Position numbers and translations under genes: made by a program
Assembly: GCA_021292165.1 (NCBI GenBank)
Contig: CM037877.1
Location: forward strand, 309,880,834-309,944,833
Direction of reading: 5' to 3'
DNA length: 64,000 nucleotides
DNA from: Shinisaurus crocodilurus
Taxonomy: Eukaryota; Chordata; Lepidosauria; Squamata; Shinisauridae
The notes under the pieces: generated by a model
Databases searched by the model: none
Seen by the model: the letters and a program-made list of their open reading frames with translations, nothing else
What the model was told of the DNA's origin: nothing
Part shown: piece by piece, positions 32,830 to 45,615 of the stretch
Layout: the number at the start of each line of letters is the position of its first letter
How positions within the stretch are numbered: the first letter of the stretch is position 1

Positions 32830-33140
32830 ACCCCACAATAAGGCTTTTGCAGTTACAAAACCATGGATGACGATTGTTGGGTCCCTCTGCTCTCTGCAGT
32901 AGCGCCCACCCTGTGGAATGATCTCCCCTCTGAAGCCTGGCAGGCTTCAATGCTGGGTTGTCTGAGGCGTTTACTGAAAACATAGCTCTTTGCTTTGGCT
33001 TTCCCCCAGCCATTAGCTATCTTTGTGCCAGCCTCAGGATAATATTGTGAGTGTGTGTGGTCTTGTTTTGTTTTTATTCTTTTGTAAACTGCTTCGGGAT
33101 TTGTTTCAAATGAGTAGCAGTATATATATATTATTGATAA
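32830..33140 (+). mobile_element. L2/CR1-group LINE 3' end
   Basis: CACCCTGTGGAATGATCTCC then a 3' UTR with TTTGTAAACTGCTTCGGGAT follows the usual ORF2 end and terminus. Diverged. Confidence 0.5.
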
Positions 33141-33431
33141 ATAATGCTCCCAGAAAGGGTGCTTCATCTAGTGATAAAGATAAAACATGTCCTTAGTGCC
33201 TCCACCATCTCGGCCTACTTATGGGCAACCTACGGGCCTATTCCCCAGCTGATTCATCTCCCCTCCTCCCTACTTCTCAGCTGACGAGCATTGAGAACAG
33301 TTGAGCAGCATGCTGATCCGTGCCCTCCTCAGCTATTCCCAGCCTTAATCACCTGGGCAGGGAGGGGAAGTGTGTGATGGGATCTCAGTGTACTCGGAGG
33401 GAAGCTTAAACTTCCCCATTCACAAGTTGAG

Positions 33432-33435
33432 AGAA

Positions 33436-33471
<36 letters not shown>

Positions 33472-33905
33472 AAGGGCTTGTTAGCATGACACGGGAACCG
33501 CGGGGGAGCAGAAGTCCCCCGTGGTTCCCGTGTCGTACGAACGCCGACCGGGGGTGCCCCTGCGTGGAACGCACGCAAAGTGACCATGGTCGGTAGAGGG
33601 GTAAGCCCCTACCGTGCATGGCCACCCTGCCGTGCGAACAGCGGGTGGCCGTCCCGCGTGGGCCGCACAGAGGCGGCAGCCCAGAGTGGCCGGAGCTGCT
33701 GCCGCTCCAGCCTGTAGGGGCAAATGGCCCCTCTGGGCATCCCGGGGCCCCCGCCCCCTAGTGCTGGGAGGCCCGCACTGCGGTGCAGGGACTGCCGGCT
33801 CCACTGGGGTCTGCCCACGTGCGTGGGGCGCAGGTCGTCTGCGGGACCCCACGGACGGCCCCGTGGTGCCTCCCTCGCTCTCAGCCTGGGTCATGTGAAC
33901 CAGCC
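33432..33905. repeat. Microsatellite followed by GC-rich palindrome-bearing element
   Basis: A (GT)n(GA)n run at 33436-33472 precedes ATGACACGGGAACCGCGGG/CCCCCGTGGTTCCCGTGTC, a foldback. The segment is very CpG-rich to about 33890 and ends GGGTCATGTGAACCAG, like the right end of the TIR MITE at 27251. Confidence 0.5.
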
Positions 33906-34129
33906 CAGAGAGAGAGAGAGAGAGTCCATCACTGGGCAGGCCTCCAGGGCAATCTTTTGGGTATGTAATCTTCCAGAATATATCACGGAAGGAGATATTC
34001 CAGCCACTCAGGAGATACATCACAGTTCCTGTGATGCATGGGGGTGGCAGGCAGGCAGGCATCTGACCAGTGTTGGAAGAGTTCCCAAAGAACATTCCAA
34101 ATTATGCTGTAAGGGGGACATGATCCCAA

Positions 34130-37100
34130 CCTAATAAATATCTCATTTCCCTTGCTTGAACACTTAAAACTGTTCTGTAATTCTATCGGGCTTGACTCTG
34201 ACTAACACCAAAAGACAAATTTGTAGTTCTAAATATTAAATGTTCTTCCTTACACTGTGTGCTCTCTTTCCTGCTAGAAAGTGAGCATCTTTTCATTTTT
34301 ACCTGAAGCTTCTGTGCTGAAGAAAGGCAACAGAGCCAGGCTACCGGCCTAGTGAATTCCCTTTTGCCAGTTCCCAAGTCCTTCAGTGCACAAGTTCCAT
34401 CTTAATGATCAATGCACTCACTTTCTCTACCTCCTCTGCCCTCCCTCCCCATTTTTCCACTGTCCTGCAGGGAATGATTTTCAAACTAGCACTTACATCT
34501 TTTCTTCTCAGCCCCAGGTACCTACTGCTGCCATAGATCCGCTTCTCATTCTGATTGACAGCAGCAGGAAAGTAACCAGTCTGTCAAAGAAAGCAGCAAG
34601 GGGATGCACACATACCCGCCCTGTAGTCTAGGGACTGTGATCAACTGTTCAGAATATCAACCAGGATTTCAATGGACTTGTTTTCTCTTTGGTTAAAATA
34701 CATGTTCCATTCCTCTCTCATCGTAATTAGAATTAGGAAAGTCACTTTGATTCAGCTGGGTAGGTTGAAGAGAAAGTGAGGATCTTGCCAAGCTAGAACT
34801 ATTCAAATTCCCCACCCCCCTCTGCAAATAGGGGAGAGCCTCACTCTGGCTGCAGTCACTCTGAAGGCATCTCTATCCTTGCTAACTTTACCATCTTTGC
34901 TCCATCCTTTATAGCCAAATCACGAATAATCTTTACAAAAACCACAGGAGAGATTCAGATACCAAAGTTCAGACTCTTGTCTGTCTTTATCCTTCATATG
35001 CCCTCTAGCATCTTTCCTGCAGTCATCAGTTTGTTTTCAGCTTTGTCCAGTTTAGCTATGAATTCATATTCCTAACAGCAAATTCTAAGATGATAGAATA
35101 CAAAGCTTTCCAAAGATAGGAAAATAAGGAGGTCCGTGACCCACACTTATGATTTTAGTTATGCTTATCTCTAAGTGTGTCCTTTTCATTGATCTGCTGG
35201 ATAATTATGCTATTACCACTTTTGGCTGTATCTAATTGCCGGAATAAATCAGCACACCAGTGAATTGTTACAAAGACAAACTTTGATTTGTAGGTTTTAC
35301 ATACCATTATCAAAGCTATTTGGTTCCATTCCTTCTGATCTTTTGGGCAACTCCTGTTCATTTCAATGGGATTTTGAACAGAAGCTGGTCCATTATGGTC
35401 CATATTTGTTTGTTTACATTAAAACATTATATGCTGCCCTTTGGTCAAAGTCTCCCAGGGTGTCCAATACATTTAAAAGAAATTAAATGCAATAAATTAC
35501 AAATTATAAGAAAAGGGATTTCAACTAAACATTAAGACTGTCCCGATGGTATGAGTTGTCTGGAAGGTTGTAGACTCTCCTTGATTTGGGGTTTTTACAA
35601 CAGGTTGGATGACCAACAATCATGGATGCTGTAGCAGTGGATTTCTTGCATTGGTAGCGGGTTAGAGTAGATTATCTTTGAGGTCCCTTCCAATTCTGAT
35701 TCTAGAAAGTACAGAGGCCAAGCTAGCTGTTAAAACTACAGAAGCACAGTGAACTGATTAAACCCCAGAAGAGTGATAAAACGGATGGTTAAAATGGCTA
35801 CAAAAGATGCTAGAAGGCCTGGGCAAAGAATGTCTTTGCTGAAAGGTTTATCAGGCCTGATGCCAGGCAAGCCACTCTGGAGAAGGCAGTCCACATATGG
35901 GGGGCTACAACCAAGAAGGCCCCCTTCCCAGTCACTACCTGCCTAACCCTCAGAAGGTGGGGGGTGGGGCTTTAGGGTGAACACCAGAACTTTGTTTGGA
36001 ATTGGCAGTTCTAGCACTGGTGAGAAATGTTATTTACAGCCTGCCCCAGTTAGTAAACGTGCAGCTGTGTTTTGTGTTAACTGCAGTGACAGAACCATGT
36101 CCAAAGGCAGCCCAATATTGGTACAGTGCATTGCAATAGTCTAATCTGGGGTTTACCAAAGCACAAATCATTGTGACCAGGTGATCTCTGTCGAGAAGGG
36201 GGTGCAGCTGGTGTAGTTAGCCATAGCTGATGGAAGGTGCTGGAAGCCACTCGGACCTCCAGTGAAATGCTTGATCCTTGGACACTCCCTAGACGACGAA
36301 CGGGATCCTTTAACGGGAGTGCAACCCCATCCAGAATGGAGTGAACACCATTTTCTTGGCCAGAGAGGCACCTGCCCGCAAGCCTTTATCATGAAGTCCA
36401 CCTGTGTCTTGAGTGGGGTTTAGCACTGAACCATTTGATGTTCTGAAGAGGTGAGTGCCTCTGAGCATATTCAGAGTGCCATTTCCTCAATACTGGGTAA
36501 CGGGTCCTCCGCAGACTCTTGGGATTAAGGAATAGGGAGTCTAGGCTAGTGAGGTTAGTTTCTATGCTAGTTTGAATACAAGTAGCCCCTAGAGGCAGTC
36601 GTTGTGTCCTTGGACTTGAATTTCTGTGGCCTACTGAAAACTGGGATTTTTGCAAGTAATGTCAAATTCTGTGATATGCAGGGATGTAGGTTTCCCAAAG
36701 GGTTCCCTGTCAAATCCTGATTCTAAGCTAAAGAGAATTTGCTCCATTAGGCACAGTCTCCCAGGGAGTTCTTCTCTGTAAATCTAATTGAAATGAAGGG
36801 GAGTTGAATAAGGTCACACTGAGAGCCAGCTGCAGATCAAGAGGCCTGCAGCATAGGAGGTTTTACTCCTGAAATCATAAAATGAGGATTGAATAGAAAT
36901 GTGTTTGAGTTTCCTTTGACCCCAAAGAATGAAAATGTGGGAATGGTAGTTCCTTTCCAACACTTAAGAATCCATAGCTTGGTTTTGGGTCATAACATCA
37001 TACTGCACAATTCTACAACATCGCCATGCATTGAGAGAGACAGATCCCTTCGCTTTTTATTTGCTTAATCTGTTTGCTTGCCACGTCTGATGGTGACTGC

Positions 37101-37250
37101 ATGTTGCTATAATGTGGCTTGAATTTGGTTATGAGCTTTGATTCCTTTTCACTTTGAATGGGACCCACATTCATGGCTGTGCCTTTTATCATCACGGGTG
37201 GGTGAAAGGAGTTAAATTCCTTTTTGCATAAATATCCCTTTTCCTTTTTC
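34130..37250 (+). other. KIF24 intron, mostly without recognised features
   Basis: Unique-looking sequence between coding exons 2 and 3. I see no coding evidence and no repeat I can name, apart from LINE-like phrases near 35875-36130 (GGGGCTACAACCAAGAAGG, AGCTGTGTTTTGTGTTAACT). Confidence 0.35.
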
Positions 37251-37252
37251 AG

Positions 37253-37350
37253 CATGTGTTTTACTTTGATGAAGTCTTTGGGGAGACTTGTTCCAATCAG
37301 GATGTGTACATGAAGACTGCTCACCCCCTCATCCAACACATTTTCAACGG
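37253..37350 (+). CDS. KIF24: KIF24 coding exon 3 (motor)
   Basis: The acceptor CCTTTTTCAG ends at 37252 and the donor CGG/GTAGGG is at 37351. It reads HVFYFDEVFGETCSNQDVYM then KTAHPLIQHIFNG (residues 267-299), the FxFDxVF strand before the P-loop. Confidence 0.94.
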
Positions 37351-37959
37351 GTAGGGTGTCATGCATGTTTTTGCTAACTGTGTGCCATTTAACATTTCCA
37401 TTGTTCGTGAACATCTTCCTTGCATCCTGATCACCACAGCCTTTTCCACACTATCCTATATCTGACTAAAACATCAGCCCAGTGTGTGGCAGCTGAGAAA
37501 AAGGTGAATTCCATGTTGGGGAAATTAGGAGAGGAATCTAAAAATAAAACTGCCAATTTCAGTATGCCTTTGTACAATCCATGGTGCCACCACAATTGTA
37601 ATTGTGAAGGACTGCCAACACTTTTCTTCACAGTAATACCGTGTACAGGTCATGTCACTGCACCTCAAAAAGGATATTGTAGAGCTGGCAGTAGCAAAGG
37701 TACAGAAAAGGGCAACCAAAAGGTTCAAGGGGCTGGAGCAACTCTCCTGTGAAGAAAGGGTATAATGTTTAGAGCTCTTTTGCTGAGAAAAAGGTGAGTA
37801 AAGGGGGGCATGCTCGAGGTTATGCATGTGCGGAGAAAATGGATAGGGAGAAGGGGGGGTGTTTCTCCTCAAAGTACTAGAACCCGGGGTCATAGTGACC
37901 TGTATTTATCTCTGTAACTATGCGAGATCATAATATCCGTTGTAAAAACAAAATGGTCA

Positions 37960-38035
37960 TGGCACTTTAAACACTAACAAATTTATTGTGGCATGACCGC
38001 GCACGGGCTATAGCCCACTCCTTGTTTTTGCCGGA
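37960..38035 (-). repeat. Penelope-like remnant
   Basis: On the minus strand GGAGTGGGCTATAGCCC is followed by GGTCATGCCACAATAAATTT and GTTAGTGTTTAAAGTGCC, the recurring tail of this repeat group. Confidence 0.35.
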
Positions 38036-38404
38036 AAGATTACCATGGCTACTCTTTTTATTGTGAATTTGAGATTCAAATGAGCTCATGGGCTGGAAAA
38101 CCAATGCTGATGGGCCCGTTTGGGCTTGCCCTGGGGTTGAATCATGCTGGCTTGCCGCTTTTCTTTCATGCAATTTCACTCTTGGCTAGCAAAAGAGCGG
38201 CCTCTTGTGGCCATTCAGGATTTCAGATGCTGATTCAAAATAAAGGCTCAGTATGGAATATCTTCAGCCTGCCCTAGCTGAAGCCGCTGCCCACCGGTTC
38301 CGAGCAATACTGTTCTCACATGAGGAGTTTGTGGACTGCAGCCTTGGACATACCTGGGTTTCTTTCCTGTCTGCCTGTCCCAGGAATTCAGGGTGGCCAT
38401 CCTT

Positions 38405-38478
38405 CTCCAAGCCGGCTGGGAATGATGGGAGTTGCAGTCCAACACATCTGGAGGGCGCCAGGTTGGGGAAGGCTGGAC
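38405..38478. repeat. Half of a foldback hAT-type MITE
   Basis: GGGAATGATGGGAGTTGCAG and ATCTGGAGGGCGCCAGGTTG match one arm of 15662. Confidence 0.55.
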
Positions 38479-39129
38479 TAGGCTGACAGTGACTTGACGT
38501 GAGATTACCCTCTGAGTTCTGCGGTTGAGCAGGGATTTGAATCTACATTTCATGCTTTCAAACCCAAACAATCTGCTTTACTACTTGTCCTGGGGAATAA
38601 ATGACTTCAGCCCTGTATACCGTGAAGGTGGGATAAGTAGAAGAAAAATCTGCTGCAGGTACTGTGGTTGCGTTCTCAGTAGCTCCATCCCTGTACCTTT
38701 ATCCATGCCTCTTTAGCACATTTTCCGCACATCTTTGGCTTTAGCATTTCTTTAAAGAAACAGACTATTGTTCTCCAGTGTAATATAAATATAATAAACA
38801 ATAGATCCAGCTCAATGAGAAACGGCCCCATGCCATGCCCCCGAATGATCCCCACTGCATCATGCAGCAGTTCTGTCTGAGAAGGCTGGAGAGGTTGGTG
38901 CAGGTATGGCAGCAGCTCGATGAAGGGATAGGGTTGGGGAGCAGCTGATCAGAGCCCAAGGAAGGGTAAGGTCAGTCTGTGCCCAGAGGAGTTTTAACAA
39001 GGGTGCCTTCATTGCCCTGCTTGGCCAACCAGTTGAAGTCTGTGGCAATAACTGCGGCAAAAATTAGCCTATTGTGGTTGTCTTGTGCCATCACTGAAGT
39101 TTAATGTGTGTGTTTTATATAGATATAGA

Positions 39130-39190
39130 TACAGTATATACACACATACATACATACATACATACATACATACACATATATACACATACA
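39130..39190 (+). repeat. (CATA)n microsatellite
   Basis: Tandem CATA units lie among ATATA runs. Confidence 0.85.
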
Positions 39191-39304
39191 CTAAACTTCA
39201 CCTAGGTACGCTGTGCCTGATGGTCCCTGCTTACTCTCACCACTGACCTCTTCCCATAAGCTTTGTTGCATTCTCCACCATCAAGCCTCTTAAGGACACC
39301 CTCC

Positions 39305-39538
39305 ATACAGCCAGTGTAGTGTAGCGGTAAGAGTGTTGGCCTGGGACTCAGGAGATCCGAGTTCTAGTCCCCGCTCGGCCATGAAACTCACTGGGTGACT
39401 TTGGGCCAGTCACCGCCTCTCAGCCCAACCTACCTCACAGGGTTGTTGTGAGGATAAAATGGAGAGGAGGATTGTTAGCCACCTTGGGTTCCTTGCAGGA
39501 AAAAAGGCGGAGTATAAATATAACAAATAAATAAAATC
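39305..39538 (+). repeat. Sauria-type SINE, full length
   Basis: The head is GCCAGTGTAGTGTAGCGGTA, the B-box-like segment GTTCTAGTCC, the middle CTACCTCACAGGGTTGTTGT, and the tail AAAGGCGGAGTATAAATATA. Confidence 0.85.
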
Positions 39539-39717
39539 CGTGAGAGGACATAGCCACCAAAAAGTTTGTCTATTTCCTGACTTCCGCGTTTGGTTATCTC
39601 GCAGAATTTATTTAAGACCATCAAGTTTGGGCACTCGGTGTCTGTATTACATCTTAATCTTTTATATTCTGATGAAGGCTACTCTTCTTAAAGGTACTTC
39701 TCTTTCCTCTGTTACAG

Positions 39718-39933
39718 CGGCAATGCCACTTGCTTTGCCTATGGGCAGACGGGTGCCGGTAAGACCTACACTATGATTGGCACTCACCAAAACCCCGGAC
39801 TCTACGCCCTGGCTGCTAAAGATATCTTCAGGCAATTAGAAGCTTCCCAGACTAGAAAGGACCTTCATGTCTGGATCAGCTTTTATGAGATCTACTGTGG
39901 GCAGCTTTATGACCTGCTAAATGGAAGGAAGAG
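39718..39933 (+). CDS. KIF24: KIF24 coding exon 4 (P-loop of the motor)
   Basis: The acceptor TCTGTTACAG ends at 39717 and the donor AGAG/GTACTT is at 39934. It carries the Walker A motif [11 protein letters not shown] (residues 308 on), then [20 protein letters not shown], and ends in NGRKR. It covers residues 299-371. The ATP-binding Lys and Thr are intact. Confidence 0.95.
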
Positions 39934-39999
39934 GTACTTAAATCCTAGAACACAGCTTTTGAAACAAGGACCGTAAATCAGATGGAATTGAACGAAGTT

Positions 40000-41150
40000 A
40001 AAGCTTCTTGGAAGACACACATCTGGGGATGATAGGGTGTTTTGTTTCTCAAGTAAAGTGATGCAAAATGAAAACCTGCCCAAAGAACTGTGAAACTTGC
40101 TTAGTGTGCCTAAGGGGATGTTCAGTTTGCATATAGTTTAGGGGTCAGCAACAAGAGGCCCAGAGCCAAATCTGGTTCCCTGAGAAGTAACTGCCAATCC
40201 TTCTGTTGCCACCCCGAAGGCAACATGGTGAATGTGGGGGCAAGCGATGGCTGACTTGACTGTCTGTTCTGGGTGGAAGGGTTGTAGCCTGACTCCCTCT
40301 CTTCTCATAAAATGAGTAGCTAATAGAGGTGGCTCAATGAAAGCCATCAAAAGCCCACTCCCTTTCCCTATCTTTTATGACCGTTCTATCAACCACACAA
40401 GCTTTTAAAAATACTTTGTTCCAGGCATCATCGTGTCTATTAATTCCAGAAGAATTCCAGTTCACCTCTGACTCAGTCACGTTAGCTTTTTCCCCTTCCT
40501 TTAGCAAGGCGACCTGAGAAATGTGTTGATATTTGTGTGCTAAAGGATCTGCTGCCTTGCACAGAAGCAGTGTGTGTTATTTGGTAGGAGCCCCATAGAG
40601 ACAAAAGAGCGCCAACATTCAATCATCTCCATAGGTTATTAACTCTGCACCCAACAGCTGACAATTTAAATATCAACATAATTAATTTCCCCCACTACTG
40701 ATGGTTCTAGCTGATACACCCAGCAGTGTATGCTGGCCCTGCATTTTCAAGTGTGAAATGAAATACAGAGCCCCCACTGGGAAGTTTTCAGCTATAAATT
40801 CTACTTCAGAATAGAAGGACTATACTTTGAAATTAAAAAACTAAAACAATTCCAGCCGATGGCCCAGTATCTATTTCAAGTACTGTACAGCCAGAGCTCT
40901 GCCCCTGTTGACTAGGGAAAGGAAGAAAGGTAGATCCTTACCTTTCATAGATGTCAGTGGGACCCATTTATTCATCTGAGTCACTGGATCAGTGTTCTGT
41001 ATGTCCATTTTGTTAACAATGCTTCTCAACCAGTGGGTGAGGTCATCAGTTTGAGGTCACTGTGGGAAACAGGATGTTGAAATAGATACGCCTTTGGTGT
41101 ATCCAGCAGGGTTCTCCTCATGTTCACCATTGGTATGCTGATGGCACCCA
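40000..41150 (+). other. KIF24 intron, no recognised feature
   Basis: Unique-looking sequence with no coding frame and no nameable repeat. Confidence 0.35.
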
Positions 41151-42060
41151 ACCTTTTTTCTGCTTCTCATCTCAGATGAGTGGATGTGGTAAAGATGTGG
41201 TGTTTGGAGTCTGTCACGGGCTGGGTGAGAGCTAATATACTGAAGCTCAACCCAGACGAGATGGAGGTGCTGCTGATGGGTGCTTCAGTTCACCAGGGAG
41301 GAAGAATTCAGCTTGTGCTTGATGGCTTTGCACTCAAGGAGCAGGTCCATAACTTGGGGGTTGCTATTAGATGTAGCCTTGATGTGGATGCTGAAGTGAT
41401 ATCCATGGCATGAAGCAACTTCTTTTGGTGCACCAGTTGCACCTTCTCTTGAAAAGGGATGAGCCAGGTAATGACCATACTAGATCAGTCTTCCCCCAAC
41501 CTTGTGCACTCCAGATGTGTGGGGACCCCAGGTTGGGGGAAGGCCAAGCATAGCTTGCTGAGATGTGTTTTATATGTTTGAAGATCATTCAGAAACTGGA
41601 GCTTGTTTGGAATGTTGCAGCCAAGTTACTGAAAGGGACCTGCCATAATGAACCTATTTTGACAGTGCTTAAATACTACCTGTACTTCCGGTTGGTTTCA
41701 TGGCATAAGTAAAAGTGCTGGTTTTGACTTGGACAGCTCTAAACGGCCTCTGCCTACGGTATCTAAAAGACCACTTTCTATCGCGTGAACCTATCCATCC
41801 CCTGAGACCATCATCTGAGGCTCTCCCCACTTTCAGAGATTAGCTGGGTGGTTACTGAGAACAGGGCCTTTCCTGTGGTGGTGGCCCAATTGTGGAACAC
41901 CCTCCCCAAAAGTGTTTGCTTGGCACCCACCATGTTATTGTTTAGGAGTCAGGTGAGGGTTATTTTATTTTTGGTTAATTGGCATCATGAGCATCTGTGT
42001 TTTGCTTCTCCTAGTTCTGTTTGGCTGTGTTATACCAATTTATTTCAGTTATTGGATACA
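41150..42060 (+). mobile_element. L2/CR1-group LINE, RT C-terminal half and 3' part
   Basis: WVRANILKLNPDEMEVLLMG and QLVLDGFALKEQVHNLGVAI are the RT thumb region. Later FPVVVAQLWNTLPKSV is the C-terminal block, shared with 3436 and 21086. Stops and frameshifts show it is dead. Confidence 0.7.
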
Positions 42061-42211
42061 GGTTGCGGTTTGCCTAGAGCACATTTTGGGGAAACATATT
42101 TTTGCTGGATAAAAATAATTTTAATAAGTAAATTTTAGGAAGTGTGTACAAAATTGATATTTGTTTGAACCTCTTTCCAAAAGCGCCTAATTCTTGTGGC
42201 TTCTTCTGCAG

Positions 42212-42299
42212 GCTTTTTGCAAGGGAAGATAGTAAGCATATTGTACAGATAGTCGGGCTGCGTGAGGTCCAAGTGAACACCGTCAACCTACTTCTAGAG
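42212..42299 (+). CDS. KIF24: KIF24 coding exon 5 (motor)
   Basis: The acceptor TTCTTCTGCAG ends at 42211 and the donor GAG/GTAACT is at 42300. It reads LFAREDSKHIVQIVGLREVQ then VNTVNLLLE (residues 371-400), the kinesin-13 loop and strand before switch I. Confidence 0.94.
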
Positions 42300-42683
42300 G
42301 TAACTTTGACTGCCTGGATGTTCCTTTTTATCTTCTGGGGCCTATGGTGCATGTAAACTTTATCTGCAATCCCACCCTCTTAAACCTCCTCTCCTTTGCA
42401 AAACTCCCACCACCCATTCTATTCAGCAGAATGGCAAGAAACAGCTCAACAGGGGCGGGGGCTACAGAGCCTCAGCAGCTCTAGTGAAACTACAGTGGGT
42501 GCGAAGGAGGGGGTGTGGCTGACTGAGGGGATGGAACCAGTGGTGGGGTGGGGCAAGGGGTCTTTGGGCCACATCCAGCCCTTGGGCTGTAGGGTCCCCT
42601 CCTCTGACAGAGGTTATCACAAAGCAGTGATAATCCTTCACTTGGGTACCAGAATTTGCCGGCTCATCATGCCACAGTCAGAT

Positions 42684-43262
42684 TCATCATCAGGCAATCA
42701 CTCGTGACCGAGTAAGATTGTCTTCCGGGATAAAAGGAGGAAATTCTAAAGAAGATTGTGTAGACTCTAGCGATGGGTCCGTAAGTGACTGTGGAGGCCA
42801 ATTCTAGATCCACACAGCTTCCCACAGTGAGGACACAGGTTACCAGATAGAAGATGGTCCTGTAAAGGATTCATTTGACGTGCTTTTCGCCTAGCACGTT
42901 TCTCCCTTTCGCCTTGCACTCGGGCTTCTTCAAAGTCCATGGAACCTTTGTGAAAGGCCAACCTCCATTTAGATCGTTCATGGGCCAGAGCTTCCCAGTT
43001 TTCGATGTTTATATTGCATTTTTTTAGATTAGCCTTATGAACATCTTTAAACCTCTTATATTGACCACCGATATTCCTCTTTCCATCCTTGAGTTGGGAG
43101 TAAAGTAACTGCTTTGGGAGACGGCAGTCAGGCATTCGAACAACATGACCGGTCCACTGAAGTTGGCGTTGAAGGATCATTTTTTCAATGCTAGTAGTCT
43201 TTGCTTCTTCCAGTACACTGACATTTGTTCGCCTATCTTCCCAAGTAATTCGCAGGATTCTA
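42684..43262 (-). mobile_element. Third copy of the finger-ending LINE
   Basis: The minus-strand frame from ITWEDRRTNVSVLEEAKTTS to CPHCGKLCGSRIGLHSHLRT is nearly identical to 14236-14995. It begins with the same CATCATCAGGCAATCACTCG 3' terminus. Confidence 0.75.
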
Positions 43263-44220
43263 TAAGCCAAATAGAATACACCTAATGAGAAGCTTTTGCC
43301 TTAAATTTGCCACTTCTTGATAGGGTTGAGAGGCTATGGTTTTCCCTATTCATTTCCTCTACCACATTCACAATAATCCCTTAAAACCATGTCACAGGAT
43401 GAGGAGGAATTGCATCCTGACGTGAGCCCCAGGCCATGGAACTGGTGCAGGGATCAGACCTGCGCTTCTGGCCAGGATACAACTGAAATGGATGCTATGA
43501 TGTCGGGTCTTTGCAACACCTCTAAAACTGTTCTGCCAGCTCTCCAGGGGGCACTGTAGTGCTCTGGGCTACAGTTGGGATGGGTAGTACTTGATGAAAG
43601 CATATGTGACCAAGTCAAGAGCGCCCTGGGGGCAGCTGGTGTTGGTGCAGAGAAGCTGCATGTGCCTGAGTCAAAGCTCAAAGTATGTTGTTTTCAGTTC
43701 TTACACCGGCTGCATGGAAGACCATTCTCTTTGGCAACCTTCACATGAGGTACTGTACCACTTTACAAGAGAAGTCGCATCTGTGGAACACCTTAAAAGA
43801 TGAAAGGAAACATGGGGCACGCTGATAGCCAGGGACTGCATTTGGCTAGCAAAGAACTCCCTTTCTGTGGCAAAACTTTGCATTGAGCTTTCAGGCCTTT
43901 AGAATTTAAAGCAGGAGAATTGGTCAAGTGAAACTACTGGAAATGTCAGGAAACTTAAGTGAAAAACACTGAAAAGTGATGTAAGCAGGGAGCAAGGAGG
44001 GGGAATCCCCAAACAATAAAAGCAAGGTCACCCTGTCCCTGAAAGGATCAGCCATTTGCTCATTTTGCATTCAATAGGGGTTGAACGCTTTCCCCATAAG
44101 AAGCTTTCACTCTTCCCTTCTGTGCTCTGAACCTAGAATCAAAACTGGCGCGCTAGCTGCGATCCACAGAATCTATGCACACATGTGGACAAAAACTCCA
44201 CAGGCAGCCACAGCATTTTT
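43263..44220 (+). other. KIF24 intron, no recognised feature
   Basis: Unique-looking sequence with no coding frame or nameable repeat. Confidence 0.35.
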
Positions 44221-44225
44221 GTTTA

Positions 44226-44330
44226 AAGCTGCAGTCCTAGAGCTACTTACCTGAGAGTAAGCCTCATTGAACTCGATGTGAGACTTACTTCTGAGTAGTC
44301 ATGTATGGCATTGTGCTCTAAATTTTCACT
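44226..44330. repeat. Small TIR element (same family as 13325)
   Basis: AAGCTGCAGTCCTAGAGC, CTTACCTGAGAGTAAGCCTC and GAGTAGTCATGTATGGCAT match in order. Confidence 0.6.
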
Positions 44331-44867
44331 GCTGCCACTCCAGAGGACAACTATGAGGGCAGCTAGCTTCTTTGGCAACGAGAGCTGAACATGTGATTCT
44401 CGCCCGTAAGTACATAGCTACTCTGTATTGCAGCTTTTGCTTGGCAGTGCTGCCCTCTGCGGCTGTTGCTTTTTAAAGCTCTCTTGAACATGTGTGCCTG
44501 CTGAATGCATGTCACCGCAGCACTTTAATCTTCCTGTTTCCAAAATACAATCTTCTGTTCTTCTGCTTTCCTCTGCTATTTTCTGTCAAATTCAGCTGCA
44601 AATAGCAGCCATCTAGCAAAGCATCAGAAATAGTCTCTGTGCCCCCAAAATGCCAATTACCATGGTGTTGTTTTAAAACTTCATGTGATGCTCTCCATAT
44701 TTCAAAGCACAAGCACCTTTACTTCTTCTTTTTTTATAGCTTTATCTCTGTTAGTTTTTTAATTCAATATCTCTTGATGGTGTTTCTGAGATCACAACTG
44801 CTATAGGACTAGTTTAATATTTTTCTTGTATAGTCACATCGTACAAGTAAAAGACTTGCTTCCTATG

Positions 44868-44869
44868 TA

Positions 44870-44925
<56 letters not shown>
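44868..44925 (+). repeat. (TTA)n microsatellite
   Basis: About 18 tandem ATT units. Confidence 0.95.
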
Positions 44926-45171
44926 TACAACAACAGTTATGCCAATACATAATAATAGGTATCTTTATATCATCCTTCAATTATATTCTTTTATAAAAAT
45001 TTACAAAAAAGAATAACATTATACAAATGAAAATAGAAAAGACCCCATAATTAACGGAAAGCCTCCACATGATCACAAAAGCAGCATAAAACAGTTGGCA
45101 GCATTTAAAATTGTATCCACAAAGCTTGGGAAAATGCAATGTTTTTTGCCTGGTGCTGAAAAAACTGTAAG

Positions 45172-45615
45172 GGTGCAGTCCAACTGAGACAGTCGTCAGC
45201 CTCCGAACGCGGAGGTTGATGATCATCCAGCGCAGAGTGGGAGGGGTGGCAGAGGCCTTCTCTGCCTCCCCGCTCCTCCTGCTCTGCATTTTCACGAGAG
45301 AGCTGTTTTTGGCCATCTAGCTGGGGTGCTTTGGGGGCGGGGAGGAGGCTGCAGAGGACACAGGATAGTCTTAGCCCGGCCTCTGCAGCCTCTTCCCCTC
45401 CCTGGCCACTGAAACGCCTCCTGTACCCTCCTCTCTCTGAGGTCGAGTTCCCAACCTTGGAGGGGCAGCCTGCGTGGGTTTTTTTGCCCCGGCTGCAAGG
45501 GGGGGGGAGGGTCAGAGTGCGGATTCCCAGCTCCAAGGTGGAAGCGCTGTCTCGGAGCTAGGAATCTGAAGTATCCTATGGCCCTCCGGATGATGTCTAG
45601 GGGGGTCACAGAATT
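45172..45615. mobile_element. DNA transposon-like element, copy of 28390-28835
   Basis: It begins AAGGGTGCAGTCCAACTGAG, has the inverted pair CCTCCGAACGCGGAGG near the left, and ends TCCTATGGCCCTCCGGATGA then GTCTAGGGGGGTCACAGAAT. Confidence 0.5.

Noticed and set aside
33481..34134. A 204-codon minus frame and a 136-codon plus frame
   Set aside because: GC-rich, palindrome-bearing repeat between a microsatellite and a TIR-like end; frames coexist on both strands.
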